Assembly: GCA_019856515.1 (NCBI GenBank)
Contig: CP082230.1
Coordinates: forward strand, 248,001-312,000
Origin: Prolixibacteraceae bacterium
GTDB lineage: Bacteria > Bacteroidota > Bacteroidia > Bacteroidales > Prolixibacteraceae
DNA: 64,000 bases
Reading direction: 5' to 3'
Positions 8,334 to 16,815 of this stretch are shown in pieces. Position 1 is the first letter of the stretch; every line of letters begins with the position of its first letter. The notes under the pieces were generated by a model that saw nothing but the letters and a program-made list of their open reading frames with translations, was not told where the DNA came from and made no database searches. The position numbers and the translations under genes are program-made.

Positions 8334-8609
8334 TCAAGCGACAAATACAACTATTCTATCCAAAAGTTCCATCTCTTTGTCCTCGATTCTATTCCTCAAA
8401 GAACGGATTTGGTGATTCAATTTTATAGCATTGGGATTTTTGCAAATACATTTATCTTTGTCGCTCCACTCTTCTGGACGAATGTATATTCCAGTGGAAA
8501 TATAAACTCTTTGCCGACTCTTAAAATAGACACAAATTTGAACAAGAGCAGTCCCTTGTTTATTTAATTTGTTCCTTCTATTATAAACATAACTGTATTT
8601 TGCTTTCAT
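8334..8609 (-). pseudogene. N-terminal remnant of a Bacteroidota tyrosine recombinase/integrase
   Basis: The 91 residues match the arm-DNA-binding domain that begins many Bacteroidota integrases: NRRNKLNKQGTALVQICVY, a KSRQRVYISTGIYIRPEEW segment, then a coiled IRSLRNRIEDKEMELL helix. Family members are about 400 residues, but here the core-binding and catalytic domains (R...HxxR...Y) are absent and the sequence below 8334 does not resume them. It lies about 150 bases from the 3' end of tRNA-Arg, the usual place for an integrase, so it is likely a relic of an integrated element. Confidence 0.7.
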
Positions 8610-8722
8610 TCGTTTCTATAATTTAAGTGTAACAAACGGGTATCACAAACATCCGATTTTTGCTCTATTATTAAAGATACGAAAAACTTTGAAGAGTTAT
8701 GTAATTGGCTGGGAGTAAAATA

Positions 8723-8749
8723 AATGAAGCCCATTTTATGGGCTTCATT
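8723..8749 (-). terminator. Terminator downstream of tRNA-Arg
   Basis: AATGAAGCCCAT at 8723-8734 and its complement at 8738-8749 form a perfect 12-bp stem with a TTT loop. On the minus strand a T-rich run follows. It lies 13 bases beyond the tRNA 3' end. Confidence 0.8.
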
Positions 8750-8761
8750 ATTCTAATTGGG

Positions 8762-8834
8762 TGATTCCAAGGGGATTCGAACCCCTATCATAGGAACCGG
8801 AATCCTACATTCTATCCAGTTGAACTATGGAACC
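8762..8834 (-). tRNA. tRNA-Arg (anticodon CCG)
   Basis: The minus strand folds as a 73-nt cloverleaf. The acceptor arm pairs GGTTCCA with TGGAATC with discriminator A; the anticodon stem is TAGGA/TCCTA around loop TTCCGGT, giving anticodon CCG; the T arm is GGGGT-TCGAATC-CCCTT-like. The 3' CCA is not encoded, as is usual in Bacteroidota. The integrase remnant faces its 3' end. Confidence 0.93.
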
Positions 8835-9170
8835 TTATTTGAATGGGAACAAATATATACATTTTTTATGAAGCCTCCTAGGTGATATGTTAAAATGGCT
8901 CCGTGTTTATGGGTGGAATTAGAGGTGTGAAATTGGGTTGGAGTATTGATGGTTTTTTATGTTGATTTTGTTTTTGTGTATCTTGTTGTAAGATAGATGT
9001 TTGGTTGATGTGGGTGTGTTGTGGGTGATATGTGTTGTGATATAAGATGAATTCGATGTGATCATTCTTTCTGTCTGAAATAAAGGAGCAGCGAAGGAAA
9101 ATATGTATCTTTGAGTTGATGTTTTTATTGAATTCGTATAACACATTCTTAAAGAGAAGGAGATAGTATT
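8835..9170. other. Intergenic region between tRNA-Arg and rarA
   Basis: About 335 bases with strongly skewed G/T-rich composition on the plus strand. Overlapping minus-strand frames here are compositional artefacts. A purine-rich AAGAGAAGGAGA just before 9171 is a plausible ribosome-binding site for rarA. Nothing else is recognised. Confidence 0.5.
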
Positions 9171-10451
9171 TTGAATCAACCTTTGGCCGAAAGATTACGC
9201 CCACAGAATCTAGATCATTATTTTGGTCAGGAGCATTTGGTGGGTCCTAATGGTCCTATTCGCAAAATGATCGAGAATAAGTCCGTTTCATCGTTTATTT
9301 TATGGGGGCCTCCTGGAGTGGGGAAAACCACTTTGGCTAAGATTGTGGCGAGATTATTGGAACGACCTTTTTACGAGTTGAGTGCTATAAATTCAGGAGT
9401 AAAGGATGTTCGAGAGGTGATTGATAAGGCAAAGAAGCAGCGTTTTTTTGATACGCCTAATCCGATCTTGTTTATTGATGAGATTCATCGTTTTAGTAAG
9501 GCGCAACAAGATTCTCTTCTAGGTGCAGTAGAGCAGGGGGTGGTGACGTTGATTGGTGCGACTACTGAAAATCCCAGCTTTGAGGTGATATCTCCTCTGT
9601 TGTCTCGATGTCAGGTTTATGTGTTGAAGCATGTGGATGCTTCGGTATTGAAGAAAATTGTTGATAGGGCTTTAGATGAGGATCGATATCTGGCTTCTTT
9701 ATCTGTTGAGATTAAAGAGTATGAGGCATTGTTGCGTTTTTCTGGTGGTGATGTACGTAAGCTTTTGAATGTGATCGAAATCGTGGTTAATGCGATGGTC
9801 TCTCAAAATGATACGGATAAACTTGTGATTGATAATGATGCTGTTCAGAAGAATTTACAAGAGAATTTGGCTCTCTATGATAAGAAAGGAGAGATGCATT
9901 ATGATATTATCTCTGCTTTCATTAAATCGGTGAGAGGTGGGGATCCTGATGCTTCGGTGTATTATCTTGCCCGAATGTTGGAGGGGGGAGAAGATGTAAA
10001 GTTCATTTCGCGTCGATTGGTGATTTTGGCTTCGGAAGATATAGGGTTAGCAAATCCGAATGCATTGCTTCTTGCTAATGCAACTTTTGATGCGGTACAT
10101 AAAGTGGGAATGCCAGAGTCTCGTATCTTACTGTCGGAATGTACGATCTACTTGGCTACTTCGCCTAAGAGTAACTCTGCATATAGTGCCATCAATGAGG
10201 CTATTGCTGAAGTTCGTCGTACGGGTCATTTGCCTGTCCCATTACACCTGCGTAATGCTCCAACTAAGTTAATGTCTGATCTCGGATATAAGAAAGGGTA
10301 TAAGTATTCTCATGCTTATGATGGGAATTTTGCTGACCAGCAGTTTCTTCCTGAAGGGTTGCAGAATGGCCGTTTCTATACGCCGCAAGAGAATGCCCAA
10401 GAGAAGAAGATTCTCGAACGTTTAAGGAAGTGGTGGAAGTCTAGGTTTTAA
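9171..10451 (+). CDS. rarA: Replication-associated recombination protein A (AAA+ ATPase RarA/MgsA)
   Basis: The 426-residue AAA+ clamp-loader-like ATPase acts at stalled replication forks. Visible features are the [19 protein letters not shown]-terminal signature, Walker [11 protein letters not shown] at about 45-54, Walker [11 protein letters not shown] at about 99-108, sensor-1 GATTENPSF, and the C-terminal RarA tetramerisation domain including [14 protein letters not shown] and [10 protein letters not shown]. Translation begins at TTG 9171, preceded by a good Shine-Dalgarno-like AAGGAGA. Length and motifs are normal for the family. It is a single gene, transcribed away from the tRNA. Confidence 0.96.
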   Translation: MNQPLAERLRPQNLDHYFGQEHLVGPNGPIRKMIENKSVSSFILWGPPGVGKTTLAKIVARLLERPFYELSAINSGVKDVREVIDKAKKQRFFDTPNPILFIDEIHRFSKAQQDSLLGAVEQGVVTLIGATTENPSFEVISPLLSRCQVYVLKHVDASVLKKIVDRALDEDRYLASLSVEIKEYEALLRFSGGDVRKLLNVIEIVVNAMVSQNDTDKLVIDNDAVQKNLQENLALYDKKGEMHYDIISAFIKSVRGGDPDASVYYLARMLEGGEDVKFISRRLVILASEDIGLANPNALLLANATFDAVHKVGMPESRILLSECTIYLATSPKSNSAYSAINEAIAEVRRTGHLPVPLHLRNAPTKLMSDLGYKKGYKYSHAYDGNFADQQFLPEGLQNGRFYTPQENAQEKKILERLRKWWKSRF

Positions 10452-10780
10452 AAAGGAGGCTGGGTGATGTGCAGGGTATGACACACAGATGAAATAGATT
10501 TAAATGGAACCACTAAGACACAAAGGCTCTAAGAAAATATGGCCACGGATTTAACGGATTAGAAGGATTTTTCTTTGAATTTCCATACTTGGTAGAGACA
10601 CAATGATTGTGTCTAAAAAATGATAACTACAGATTTAATTCACCACGAAGGTGCAAAGACACGATGGGATGAAGTGCACGGGATGGAATATGGATGATAC
10701 AATAGATGAACACTGGTTCTTATTTAATCCAACCTAATTGTAGTGGTTTGGTTTGCCAAATGTTTTGATTGTCTAGATAT
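10452..10780. repeat. Intergenic repeat cluster with AGACACAAT inverted repeat, copy 1
   Basis: This gap holds pieces of the dispersed CACGGATTTAACGGATT and CACGAAGGTGCAAAGACACGA repeat family. It also has a 9-bp inverted repeat AGACACAAT-G-ATTGTGTCT at 10596-10614. From about 10571 onward it is nearly identical to 11970-12170, the flank of the neighbouring paralogue. Confidence 0.7.
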
Positions 10781-10814
10781 AACAAAAGCATAAAGATGAC
10801 TCTATGCTTTTGTT
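10781..10814 (-). terminator. Terminator of the first DUF898-like gene
   Basis: AACAAAAGCATA at 10781-10792 pairs with TATGCTTTTGTT at 10803-10814. It lies about 20 bases beyond the stop codon of the minus-strand gene and is duplicated at 12171-12204. Confidence 0.75.
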
Positions 10815-10835
10815 GTTAATTATAGCATGGATTGA

Positions 10836-11765
10836 TTATGACTCTTTGGTGTAAGCAATCTTAGGGATGATACGATTCAATATTTTTTGATAAGCTATTG
10901 GAGTATAGATTCCAATAGTAATTATTATTAGTAGCATTTGTCCAAGAATATAGAAGCCGTCGTTAAATATATCGATCTCTTCAGAAAATGTAATTAGCTG
11001 TTCTTCGCTTTTTGCTTCGAAATCTTTAATGTATATCTTTTTAACCCATAAGCTGAAAAATATTGAGCCTAGTCCTAATGTCAGTATTGAGCCAACAAAT
11101 GATAGAAGTAGGTATGGGATATAGCTAGTAAAGTGATTTTTGAATCCTAGCTTGTAGTCTTTATAATTGAATCTTGCATACCAATGGTAGAGATAGGCAG
11201 TAGATATGATTACGAAAGATATAAGCAGTAGATAGAATATTGCAAACTGTGCGTCTCCAGATAGGTCGAATGAGAATGGAATATTTATATCCAACATGGC
11301 GATGGCAAGAAATGCGTAAATTGAGCACATTATAACCGATATAAATATCGTCATTGCTTTTATGCAACCTCTGAATTGAAGTGGTTGCCCTTTATAGGTT
11401 GTGTTCGCCACGAGATATTCATACTTCTTCTTAAGGAATAGTGGAAATGCTAAACCCAAAGTTATGATTGTTATGACACTGTAGATTAGTGCTATCTTTA
11501 GGTAGTCTTTCAATATGCCATGAAATTCCAGTACTTCATTGTCAATCATTATACCCTCTAGAATTCCTTTGACCATTTTAAATGATAAGAAGGATAAACT
11601 AAGCCAAGATATTATTCTTGTGAGTTGTCCTAGTGAGGTGGACAGGTATATGTTTGAAATTGGAATGATTGGCGGTGTGTAAATGTATATTATGATAATG
11701 ATTGCAAGGATCATCGGTAAAATGCAGTTACGTAGAGAGATATTGGCTGTAAGATTCTTTTTCAT
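10836..11765 (-). CDS. DUF898 (YjgN)-like multi-pass membrane protein, paralogue 1
   Basis: The 309-residue protein has about six to seven hydrophobic segments. The DUF898-like hallmarks are a LEFHGILKDYLKIALIY segment, ITIITLGLAFPLFLKKKYEYLV, a TTYKGQPLQFRG strand, and a C-terminal repeat of the theme (IITIGIYTPIAYQKIL). The family is of unknown function and sits in the inner membrane. It is a tandem paralogue of the gene at 12226-13143. The last 20 or so codons (LNRIIPKIAYTKES) and the downstream flank are almost identical between them, whereas the N-terminal regions have diverged. Family assignment is by motif reading only. Confidence 0.65.
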   Translation of the reverse strand: MKKNLTANISLRNCILPMILAIIIIIYIYTPPIIPISNIYLSTSLGQLTRIISWLSLSFLSFKMVKGILEGIMIDNEVLEFHGILKDYLKIALIYSVITIITLGLAFPLFLKKKYEYLVANTTYKGQPLQFRGCIKAMTIFISVIMCSIYAFLAIAMLDINIPFSFDLSGDAQFAIFYLLLISFVIISTAYLYHWYARFNYKDYKLGFKNHFTSYIPYLLLSFVGSILTLGLGSIFFSLWVKKIYIKDFEAKSEEQLITFSEEIDIFNDGFYILGQMLLIIITIGIYTPIAYQKILNRIIPKIAYTKES

Positions 11766-12170
11766 GGTAAATGTTAATAGTTATATGATAAAAAACAAAT
11801 TTATGTATAAAAAGTAATAAGTAGCCTTCTGTGCTAAGCTTTATCCATAAAAGTTGGCGATTTTTATTATAGAGAAGAGACCGGCCTTAGATTAAAAAGA
11901 ATCCCAAAGACACTAAGCTACGAAGGGTTGAGGTGTATGGGAGATGTGGCCACGGATTAAACGGATCTTTCTTTGAATTTCCATACTTGGTAGAGACACA
12001 ATGATTGTGTCTAAAAAATGATGACTACAGATTTAAATAAGTCCAAAGACACGATGGGATGAGGTACACGTGATGGAATACGGATGATACAATAGATGAA
12101 CATTGGTTCTTATTTTATCCAACCTCATTGTAGTGGTTTGGTTTGCCAAATCTTTTGATTGTCTGGATAT
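11766..12170. repeat. Intergenic repeat cluster, copy 2
   Basis: This gap separates the two DUF898-like genes. It carries AAAGACACTAAGCTACGAAGG and CCACGGATTAAACGGATC relatives of the dispersed intergenic family and a second copy of the AGACACAAT inverted repeat at 11994-12012. Its right half duplicates 10571-10780 with few changes. Confidence 0.7.
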
Positions 12171-12204
12171 AACAAAAGCATAGAGATGACTCTATGCTTT
12201 TGTT
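12171..12204 (-). terminator. Terminator of the second DUF898-like gene
   Basis: AACAAAAGCATAGAG pairs with CTCTATGCTTTTGTT around a 4-base loop. Compared with the copy at 10781, this version has a longer uninterrupted stem. Confidence 0.8.
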
Positions 12205-12225
12205 GTTAATTATAGCATGGATTGA

Positions 12226-13143
12226 TTACGACTCTTTGGTGTAAGCAATCTTAGGGATGATACGATTCAATATTTTTTGTTGTGCGATTGGGAGGTAGAT
12301 TCCGATGGTAAAGATTGTAAGGATCGTTTGTCCTAGTAAATAAATACCATCTTCTTTAATATCTAATTCTTCAGAGAAGGTAACAGTGCTTTCTTCATTT
12401 GTAGCCTCTAAGTCGTTTATATATTTTTTTGCAATCCATATGTTCAGAAATGGAGTTACTAAACCTAAAGAGAATACTGTTCCCAATATTGTCAACAACC
12501 ATGGTGTGATATATGCGCTGAAGCTTGATCTAAAGTGGAAGTTGTAGTTTTTGTAGTCTATATTTGCGTACCAGTTATATAGATAAGCGGATATAAAACT
12601 AATTAAGACAAGGATAAGAGGATATACTATAACTAAGGGAAGGAAATTTGATCCACTTGGAATATTGCCATTTTTTAATTGAGTTCCAGCTATTATCGAT
12701 ATTGTTATGAATGCAGCAAGGTAGATTATCATGAATATTACCATTGCTTGGATTTTGCCTTTAAACTTAAATGCCTCCTTTTTGTATGTTGTATTATCAA
12801 TAAAAAAGCACTGGCTTTTCTTTATCAATAGAGGTATTGTAATTCCCACTGTAATCATGGATAAAAGAGTATAGCCAATCAATATTAAGAAATATCTGCC
12901 TAAGGATCCATCGAATTTTAATGGTTCTTCTTCAATAAATAGTCCATTGATAATACCTTTCCTCATGCAGAAAGATAAACTTATAGCAGATGCAAAAAAG
13001 GCGATGAATGATAGAAAGCCATAAGCTACATAACTACTTTGTGGATTCATTGTAAAGATAAGTGTTGCATATGTGATGATCATAAAGATCATTGGAATAA
13101 TGCATCCTTTTAATGAAATGTTTGAGGATAGATAATTTTTCAT
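12226..13143 (-). CDS. DUF898 (YjgN)-like multi-pass membrane protein, paralogue 2
   Basis: The 305-residue membrane protein has the same layout as the gene at 10836-11765: about six to seven hydrophobic segments, LKFDGSLGRYFLILIGY, MITVGITIPLLIKKSQCFF, TTYKKEAFKFKG, a YLYNWYANIDYKNYNFHF segment and the shared C-terminus. Body-level similarity is moderate, so the duplication is old. The perfectly shared 3' end implies later gene conversion or a strong constraint on the tail. Function is unknown. Both lie on the minus strand, each with its own terminator. Confidence 0.65.
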   Translation of the reverse strand: MKNYLSSNISLKGCIIPMIFMIITYATLIFTMNPQSSYVAYGFLSFIAFFASAISLSFCMRKGIINGLFIEEEPLKFDGSLGRYFLILIGYTLLSMITVGITIPLLIKKSQCFFIDNTTYKKEAFKFKGKIQAMVIFMIIYLAAFITISIIAGTQLKNGNIPSGSNFLPLVIVYPLILVLISFISAYLYNWYANIDYKNYNFHFRSSFSAYITPWLLTILGTVFSLGLVTPFLNIWIAKKYINDLEATNEESTVTFSEELDIKEDGIYLLGQTILTIFTIGIYLPIAQQKILNRIIPKIAYTKES

Positions 13144-13379
13144 TTAGTGCGTAATTAAATTAATATGTATTTAAATATATGTTAAAAATATCAAATTATG
13201 AAGGGCTTATGGTTTTAGATTTTAGTTTTCAATGAATGTACGTCTTTAAAGAAAATATTAAATCGTATGAGATTCAAAGGGATGAAGGTGTATTTGTAAT
13301 GGCTTTAAATAAGAAATTGGTGATTGCGTTTTCTTGATTTGACGTAATTTTGTGACACTATATTTAAATCTATGGCAAA

Positions 13380-13955
13380 ATGAATATTCTATCCATTATC
13401 CTAATTGGGATTGGGCTTTCTATTGATAGTTTGGCTGCAAGTGTTACTATGGGAGCATGCAGTGTGGATATCCGACGACGAGAAGTGTTTAAAGTGGCAT
13501 CATGTATGGCTTTTTTTCAAGGTGCTCTTCCTTGTCTTGGCTGGATTGTTGGATTCGCTTTTAAGGAGCAGGTTCAGGCTTGTGATCATTGGATTGCTTT
13601 TCTGTTGTTAGCAGTCATTGGAGGGAAACTCTTTTATGATGGTTTGACACATGATGGGGAAGATGGATGTAAAGAGACCCTTTTTACAAATAGTATATTG
13701 GGGCTTGTTGGTGTTGCCGTAGCCACAAGCATTGATGCTATGATATTAGGTGTTGGTTTTGCGCTGATTGAGATTAATATTGGACTCACTATGTTTATTA
13801 TTGCATTGACTACATTTATGTTTTCATCTGCAGGAGTTTATCTTGGTAAGAGATTGGGAAATCAGATGAATGGAAGCATTGAGATGTTTGGTGGGGTTGT
13901 GCTTGTTGGATTGGGGGTAAAGATTTTAATTACTCACCTCTATTTTGTTGGGTGA
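13380..13955 (+). CDS. mntP: Manganese efflux pump MntP
   Basis: The 191-residue inner-membrane protein has six predicted helices. It carries the internal duplication typical of MntP, with an acidic residue in each half: IGLSIDSLAASVTMG (Asp16) and VAVATSIDAMILGVGFAL. Members export Mn2+ to avoid toxicity. Length matches the family (about 185-190). The ATG at 13380 overlaps the end of a short out-of-frame ATGGCAAAATGA; no alternative start gives the helix. No yybP-ykoY manganese riboswitch was recognised in the 236-base upstream region. kdsA follows 53 bases later on the same strand and may be co-transcribed. Confidence 0.93.
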   Translation: MNILSIILIGIGLSIDSLAASVTMGACSVDIRRREVFKVASCMAFFQGALPCLGWIVGFAFKEQVQACDHWIAFLLLAVIGGKLFYDGLTHDGEDGCKETLFTNSILGLVGVAVATSIDAMILGVGFALIEINIGLTMFIIALTTFMFSSAGVYLGKRLGNQMNGSIEMFGGVVLVGLGVKILITHLYFVG

Positions 13956-14008
13956 ATAGGGAGTTTTTTGCGACCTTTGTATTCTGAGAATATTAAATAT
14001 AGATAGAT

Positions 14009-14827
14009 ATGATTGGTCAGTTACCTAAAATAAAGCATACCGATAGTGGTAATTTCTTCTTATTAGCAGGGCCTTGTGCTGTGGAGAGTGAGTCTTTGGC
14101 AATGCATGTTGCGGAAAAGATGGTAGAGATAACCAATAAACTTCGTATTCCTTATGTTTTTAAGGGGTCGTTTAAGAAGGCAAACCGTTCACGCTTGGAT
14201 AGTTTTACTGGTATCGGAGATGAGAAAGCTTTGAAGATCTTACGTAAAGTGAGTGAGACTTTTGATATTCCAACAGTGACAGATATACATACGGAAGCGG
14301 ATGCGGAGATGGCTGCTGCTTATGTTGATGTACTTCAGATTCCGGCTTTCCTATGTCGTCAGACAGACCTTTTGGTTGCTGCGGCAAAAACTGGTAAGAT
14401 GGTGAATATCAAGAAGGGTCAGTTTCTTGCAGCTGGTTCAATGAAATTTGCAGTGCAGAAGGTTCGTGAAATGGATAATCCGAATGTGATGTTGACTGAA
14501 AGAGGTACGATGTTTGGATATCAAGATATGGTTATCGATTATCGTGGTATTCCAGAGATGCAGGAGAATGCATGTCCTGTGGTTCTTGATATTACACATT
14601 CTCTACAACAGCCTAACCAAACGAGTGGTGTGACTGGAGGAAAGCCTCAGTTGATCGAAACTGTAGCAAAAGCTGGAATTGCAGTTGGGTGTGATGGTCT
14701 GTTTATCGAAACGCATCCAGATCCTTCTAATGCTCTTTCTGATGGTGCTAATATGTTACATTTAGATAAGATGGAGAGTTTATTGACCAAGTTGGTTCGT
14801 TTACATGAAGTAACGCGTGAGTTTTAG
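14009..14827 (+). CDS. kdsA: 3-deoxy-8-phosphooctulonate synthase (Kdo-8-P synthase)
   Basis: The 272-residue enzyme condenses phosphoenolpyruvate with arabinose-5-phosphate to give Kdo-8-phosphate, needed for lipopolysaccharide core. Visible signatures are LLAGPCAVESE, the FKGSFKKANRSR phosphate/substrate segment, DIHTEADAE, LQIPAFLCRQTDLL, KKGQFLAAGSMKF, and TERGTMFGYQDMVIDYR, all typical of KdsA rather than DAHP synthase. The length is normal. It lies 53 bases after mntP. A weak terminator-like hairpin and a group II intron follow about 180-220 bases downstream. Confidence 0.97.
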   Translation: MIGQLPKIKHTDSGNFFLLAGPCAVESESLAMHVAEKMVEITNKLRIPYVFKGSFKKANRSRLDSFTGIGDEKALKILRKVSETFDIPTVTDIHTEADAEMAAAYVDVLQIPAFLCRQTDLLVAAAKTGKMVNIKKGQFLAAGSMKFAVQKVREMDNPNVMLTERGTMFGYQDMVIDYRGIPEMQENACPVVLDITHSLQQPNQTSGVTGGKPQLIETVAKAGIAVGCDGLFIETHPDPSNALSDGANMLHLDKMESLLTKLVRLHEVTREF

Positions 14828-15004
14828 GTTGATATCAATATCAATTGAATTTATTCGTTGGGCTATTTGATTGTGTTGTTTATCTGTCGTTAAAATATCC
14901 CCGAAGGGAAAGCTATAATACCATTTATGTGCCTTGTCTAAACAAAATAAATTCGCAAGTTTTTATTGCTCATTGCATAATTCAATTGGTCTATTTTATA
15001 TGGT

Positions 15005-15045
15005 AAAGAGAGAGGTTGTTCGTTAGTGAGCAGTCTCTTTTTTTT
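15005..15045 (+). terminator. Terminator-like hairpin with T tract just before the group II intron
   Basis: AAAGAGA at 15005-15011 pairs with TCTCTTT at 15034-15040 around a 22-base loop, followed by more T residues (eight in all). The intron begins two bases after the T tract. The stem is short, so the terminator call is moderate; the position matches the target preference of class C group II introns. Confidence 0.5.
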
Positions 15046-15458
15046 GGTGTGCCATGCATGTAAATTAACTAATCGGTGCAAGTCCGTAGTGGAGGTTTGT
15101 AGAGCCAACCACCTAGCAGAAGGCAAGGGTGCTTATCGTGAGGTATAACCTGAAGGAAGCCGTATGCAAAACTCTGATCCGAGGTATACGAATCTCATTA
15201 GGCGGTATATAACTGGATAAGCTTGCCAAACAAAGTGAAGTCCGAATTCTACACGGAGTTTATACCGTAGATGTGGCGGATAGATGGAGTGAAAGTTAAT
15301 TTCCTTACCATGGGAGGTCTCACAGATGGATACAGTGTATTTTTTTCCTGTCCATTCACAAAAAGTTAACTGTGAGAAGTCAGCCGAGGTCATAGTACTG
15401 TATCCACTTTACAGGAAGGACTGAATCTTAAATTGTTCATAATACAGACTGTTACCTA

Positions 15459-15764
15459 ATGAAGGGATCAATGCAGAAAATATCGGAAGATAGCTACTTG
15501 AGTGAAGGTAGAGCGGAACTCGATAATAACTCAAGAGCGCACACTTTCAATGGGATAACTGAAGCCATTATGAAAACGACCATTACAACAGATAATTTAT
15601 TAGAACGAGTCCTAGAATCAGATAACCTAAATAAGGCTTATTTACAGGTTTATCGAAATAAAGGGAGTCATGGAGTTGATGAGATGCAGGTGGAATCCTT
15701 AAAAGATTATCTCAGATTTCATCGAAAAGTTTTAATAACAGAACTACGAAAAGGTAAGTGTTAA
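15459..15764 (+). pseudogene. N-terminal fragment of the group II intron reverse transcriptase, copy 1
   Basis: The 101 residues cover the intron RT N-terminus and RT-0/RT-1 region: LLERVLESDNLNKAYLQVYR, NKGSHGVDEMQVE and LRFHRKVLITELRKGK, where intact proteins would continue with a PVRRVEIPK-like segment. Instead a stop follows GKC, and the palm with the YxDD motif is absent. The fragment is identical in the second intron copy. Confidence 0.9.
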
Positions 15765-15807
15765 CCCGATGGCGAATTATCATTATTTCATGCGGCATAT
15801 TTGATCG

Positions 15808-15971
15808 GAGTTTTTGAAGAGCAAAGCGTATGAATATGCTAATACGAGGAAAAAGTATTGGCGCATTTCATTTCAAAGAGTCCAATTCTACAAACGACTA
15901 TAACGAATAAGAATTTGGAGAAGGCAGGCTATATTACGCTAAGTGATTATTATCAGAAAGTAAAGTCGTGA
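15808..15971 (+). pseudogene. C-terminal fragment of the intron reverse transcriptase, copy 1
   Basis: The frame EFLKSKAYEYANTRKKYW, then RISFQRVQFYKR, matches the C-terminal maturase end of group II intron RTs. A one-base frameshift near 15893 separates it from TITNKNLEKAGYITLSDYYQ, which ends at TGA 15969-15971. The RT is therefore broken by a large core deletion plus a frameshift. Confidence 0.75.
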
Positions 15972-16063
15972 TTTAGGGAGTCGCCGTATACGAGACCCGT
16001 ACGTACGGTGGTGTGGGAGGTGTACTGGAAGATTAAATATCTTCCAGCCATCTACCCGATTAT

Positions 16064-16815
16064 TGAAAAGTGTAGGAATAAAATCCATGTTTTGAAAATC
16101 AGAGTTCTTTTATCGCTATGGAGAAGGCAAATTAAGGAAGGGTGTTATATTAATTTGTTCTTGTTAAGTCTATTTTTTGATTGTCCTTAGTTTGTCTATA
16201 GAAAAGGAAAGATTGTGTTTTAAAACTTTTAAGGCCTTTTTCTATGAATATATTCCAATGGTATGGATTTTAGATGGATGCAAACTAAATTGTGTTGAAT
16301 AAAGAGTTTTATTCGTATGTTGTATAATATGTGAGGGGTAATTGCTTGTAGTGTTGGTTGTTATGGTGTTTCTTTTGTGAAGTTGTTGTAAAAGATGTAT
16401 AATTATTTCGAAATGAAATATTTCAATCGAATGTGTTGATTTGTGATTGTTTTTGTCATAAAAAGGATTTATCACTTCATAAATGTAACTGTATCTTATA
16501 CAATGGGCTTCATCTTTTTATGAAGACTGGAAGTGTTAAATAAATGTTAATAAACGGTTGAGTGTTGGGAAAGACACGAATTAATTTGTTTATTCGAACT
16601 GTTGTTGAGAAATAAATTATGAATGAATTAGGCTATGATTTAGTCTGAACATTTTGCTTGAGAGTTTGTTGTTGTTTGGGAATGATCTATGTCTCATCTG
16701 TGATTTTTTATAGATGAATGGTAGAGAGTAAAGAACAGTTCTTTTGTATGAAAAGAGCTTGTTTTGATTGATTAATGTTGAGAAGAAAAATTAATCCCAA
16801 AATATTTGTTTTATT
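16064..16815. other. AT-rich intergenic region before the V/A-ATPase operon
   Basis: About 750 bases without a credible gene; the frames present have no protein-like composition. The promoter of the ATPase operon should lie here, but no confident TTTG/TAnnTTTG pair was picked out. No riboswitch-like structure was recognised. Confidence 0.5.

Larger units (their letters stand above)
15047..16063 (+). mobile_element. Group II intron with deleted reverse transcriptase, copy 1
   Basis: The element starts with GTGTGCC, matching the GUGYG intron 5' consensus, and has the conserved CGGTGCAAGTCCG and AGAGCCAACCACCTAGCAGAAGG domain-I elements. Near the 3' end is a domain V at about 15979-16014 with a CGC triad (15982-15984), a GAGA loop and pairing CGCCGTA/TACGGTG. 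A domain VI hairpin (CTGGAAGAT/ATCTTCCAG) and CTACCCGAT follow. The CGC triad and the position after a terminator-like hairpin point to the IIC class. The 1,017-bp copy differs from 39479-40495 only by two homopolymer length changes. The RT core is missing, so it cannot encode its own mobility. The exact 3' end may be 16060 or 16063. Confidence 0.88.

Noticed and set aside
8890..9204. Minus-strand proteins rich in His, Asn and Thr before rarA
   Set aside because: They are complements of a G/T-biased stretch, overlap the rarA start and lack protein-like pattern.
13144..13379. Manganese (yybP-ykoY) riboswitch upstream of mntP
   Set aside because: I could not find the conserved loop elements in the 236 bases; no claim is made.
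15133..15393. 86-residue minus-strand protein inside the group II intron
   Set aside because: This is the complement of conserved intron RNA domain I; the same frame recurs in copy 2.
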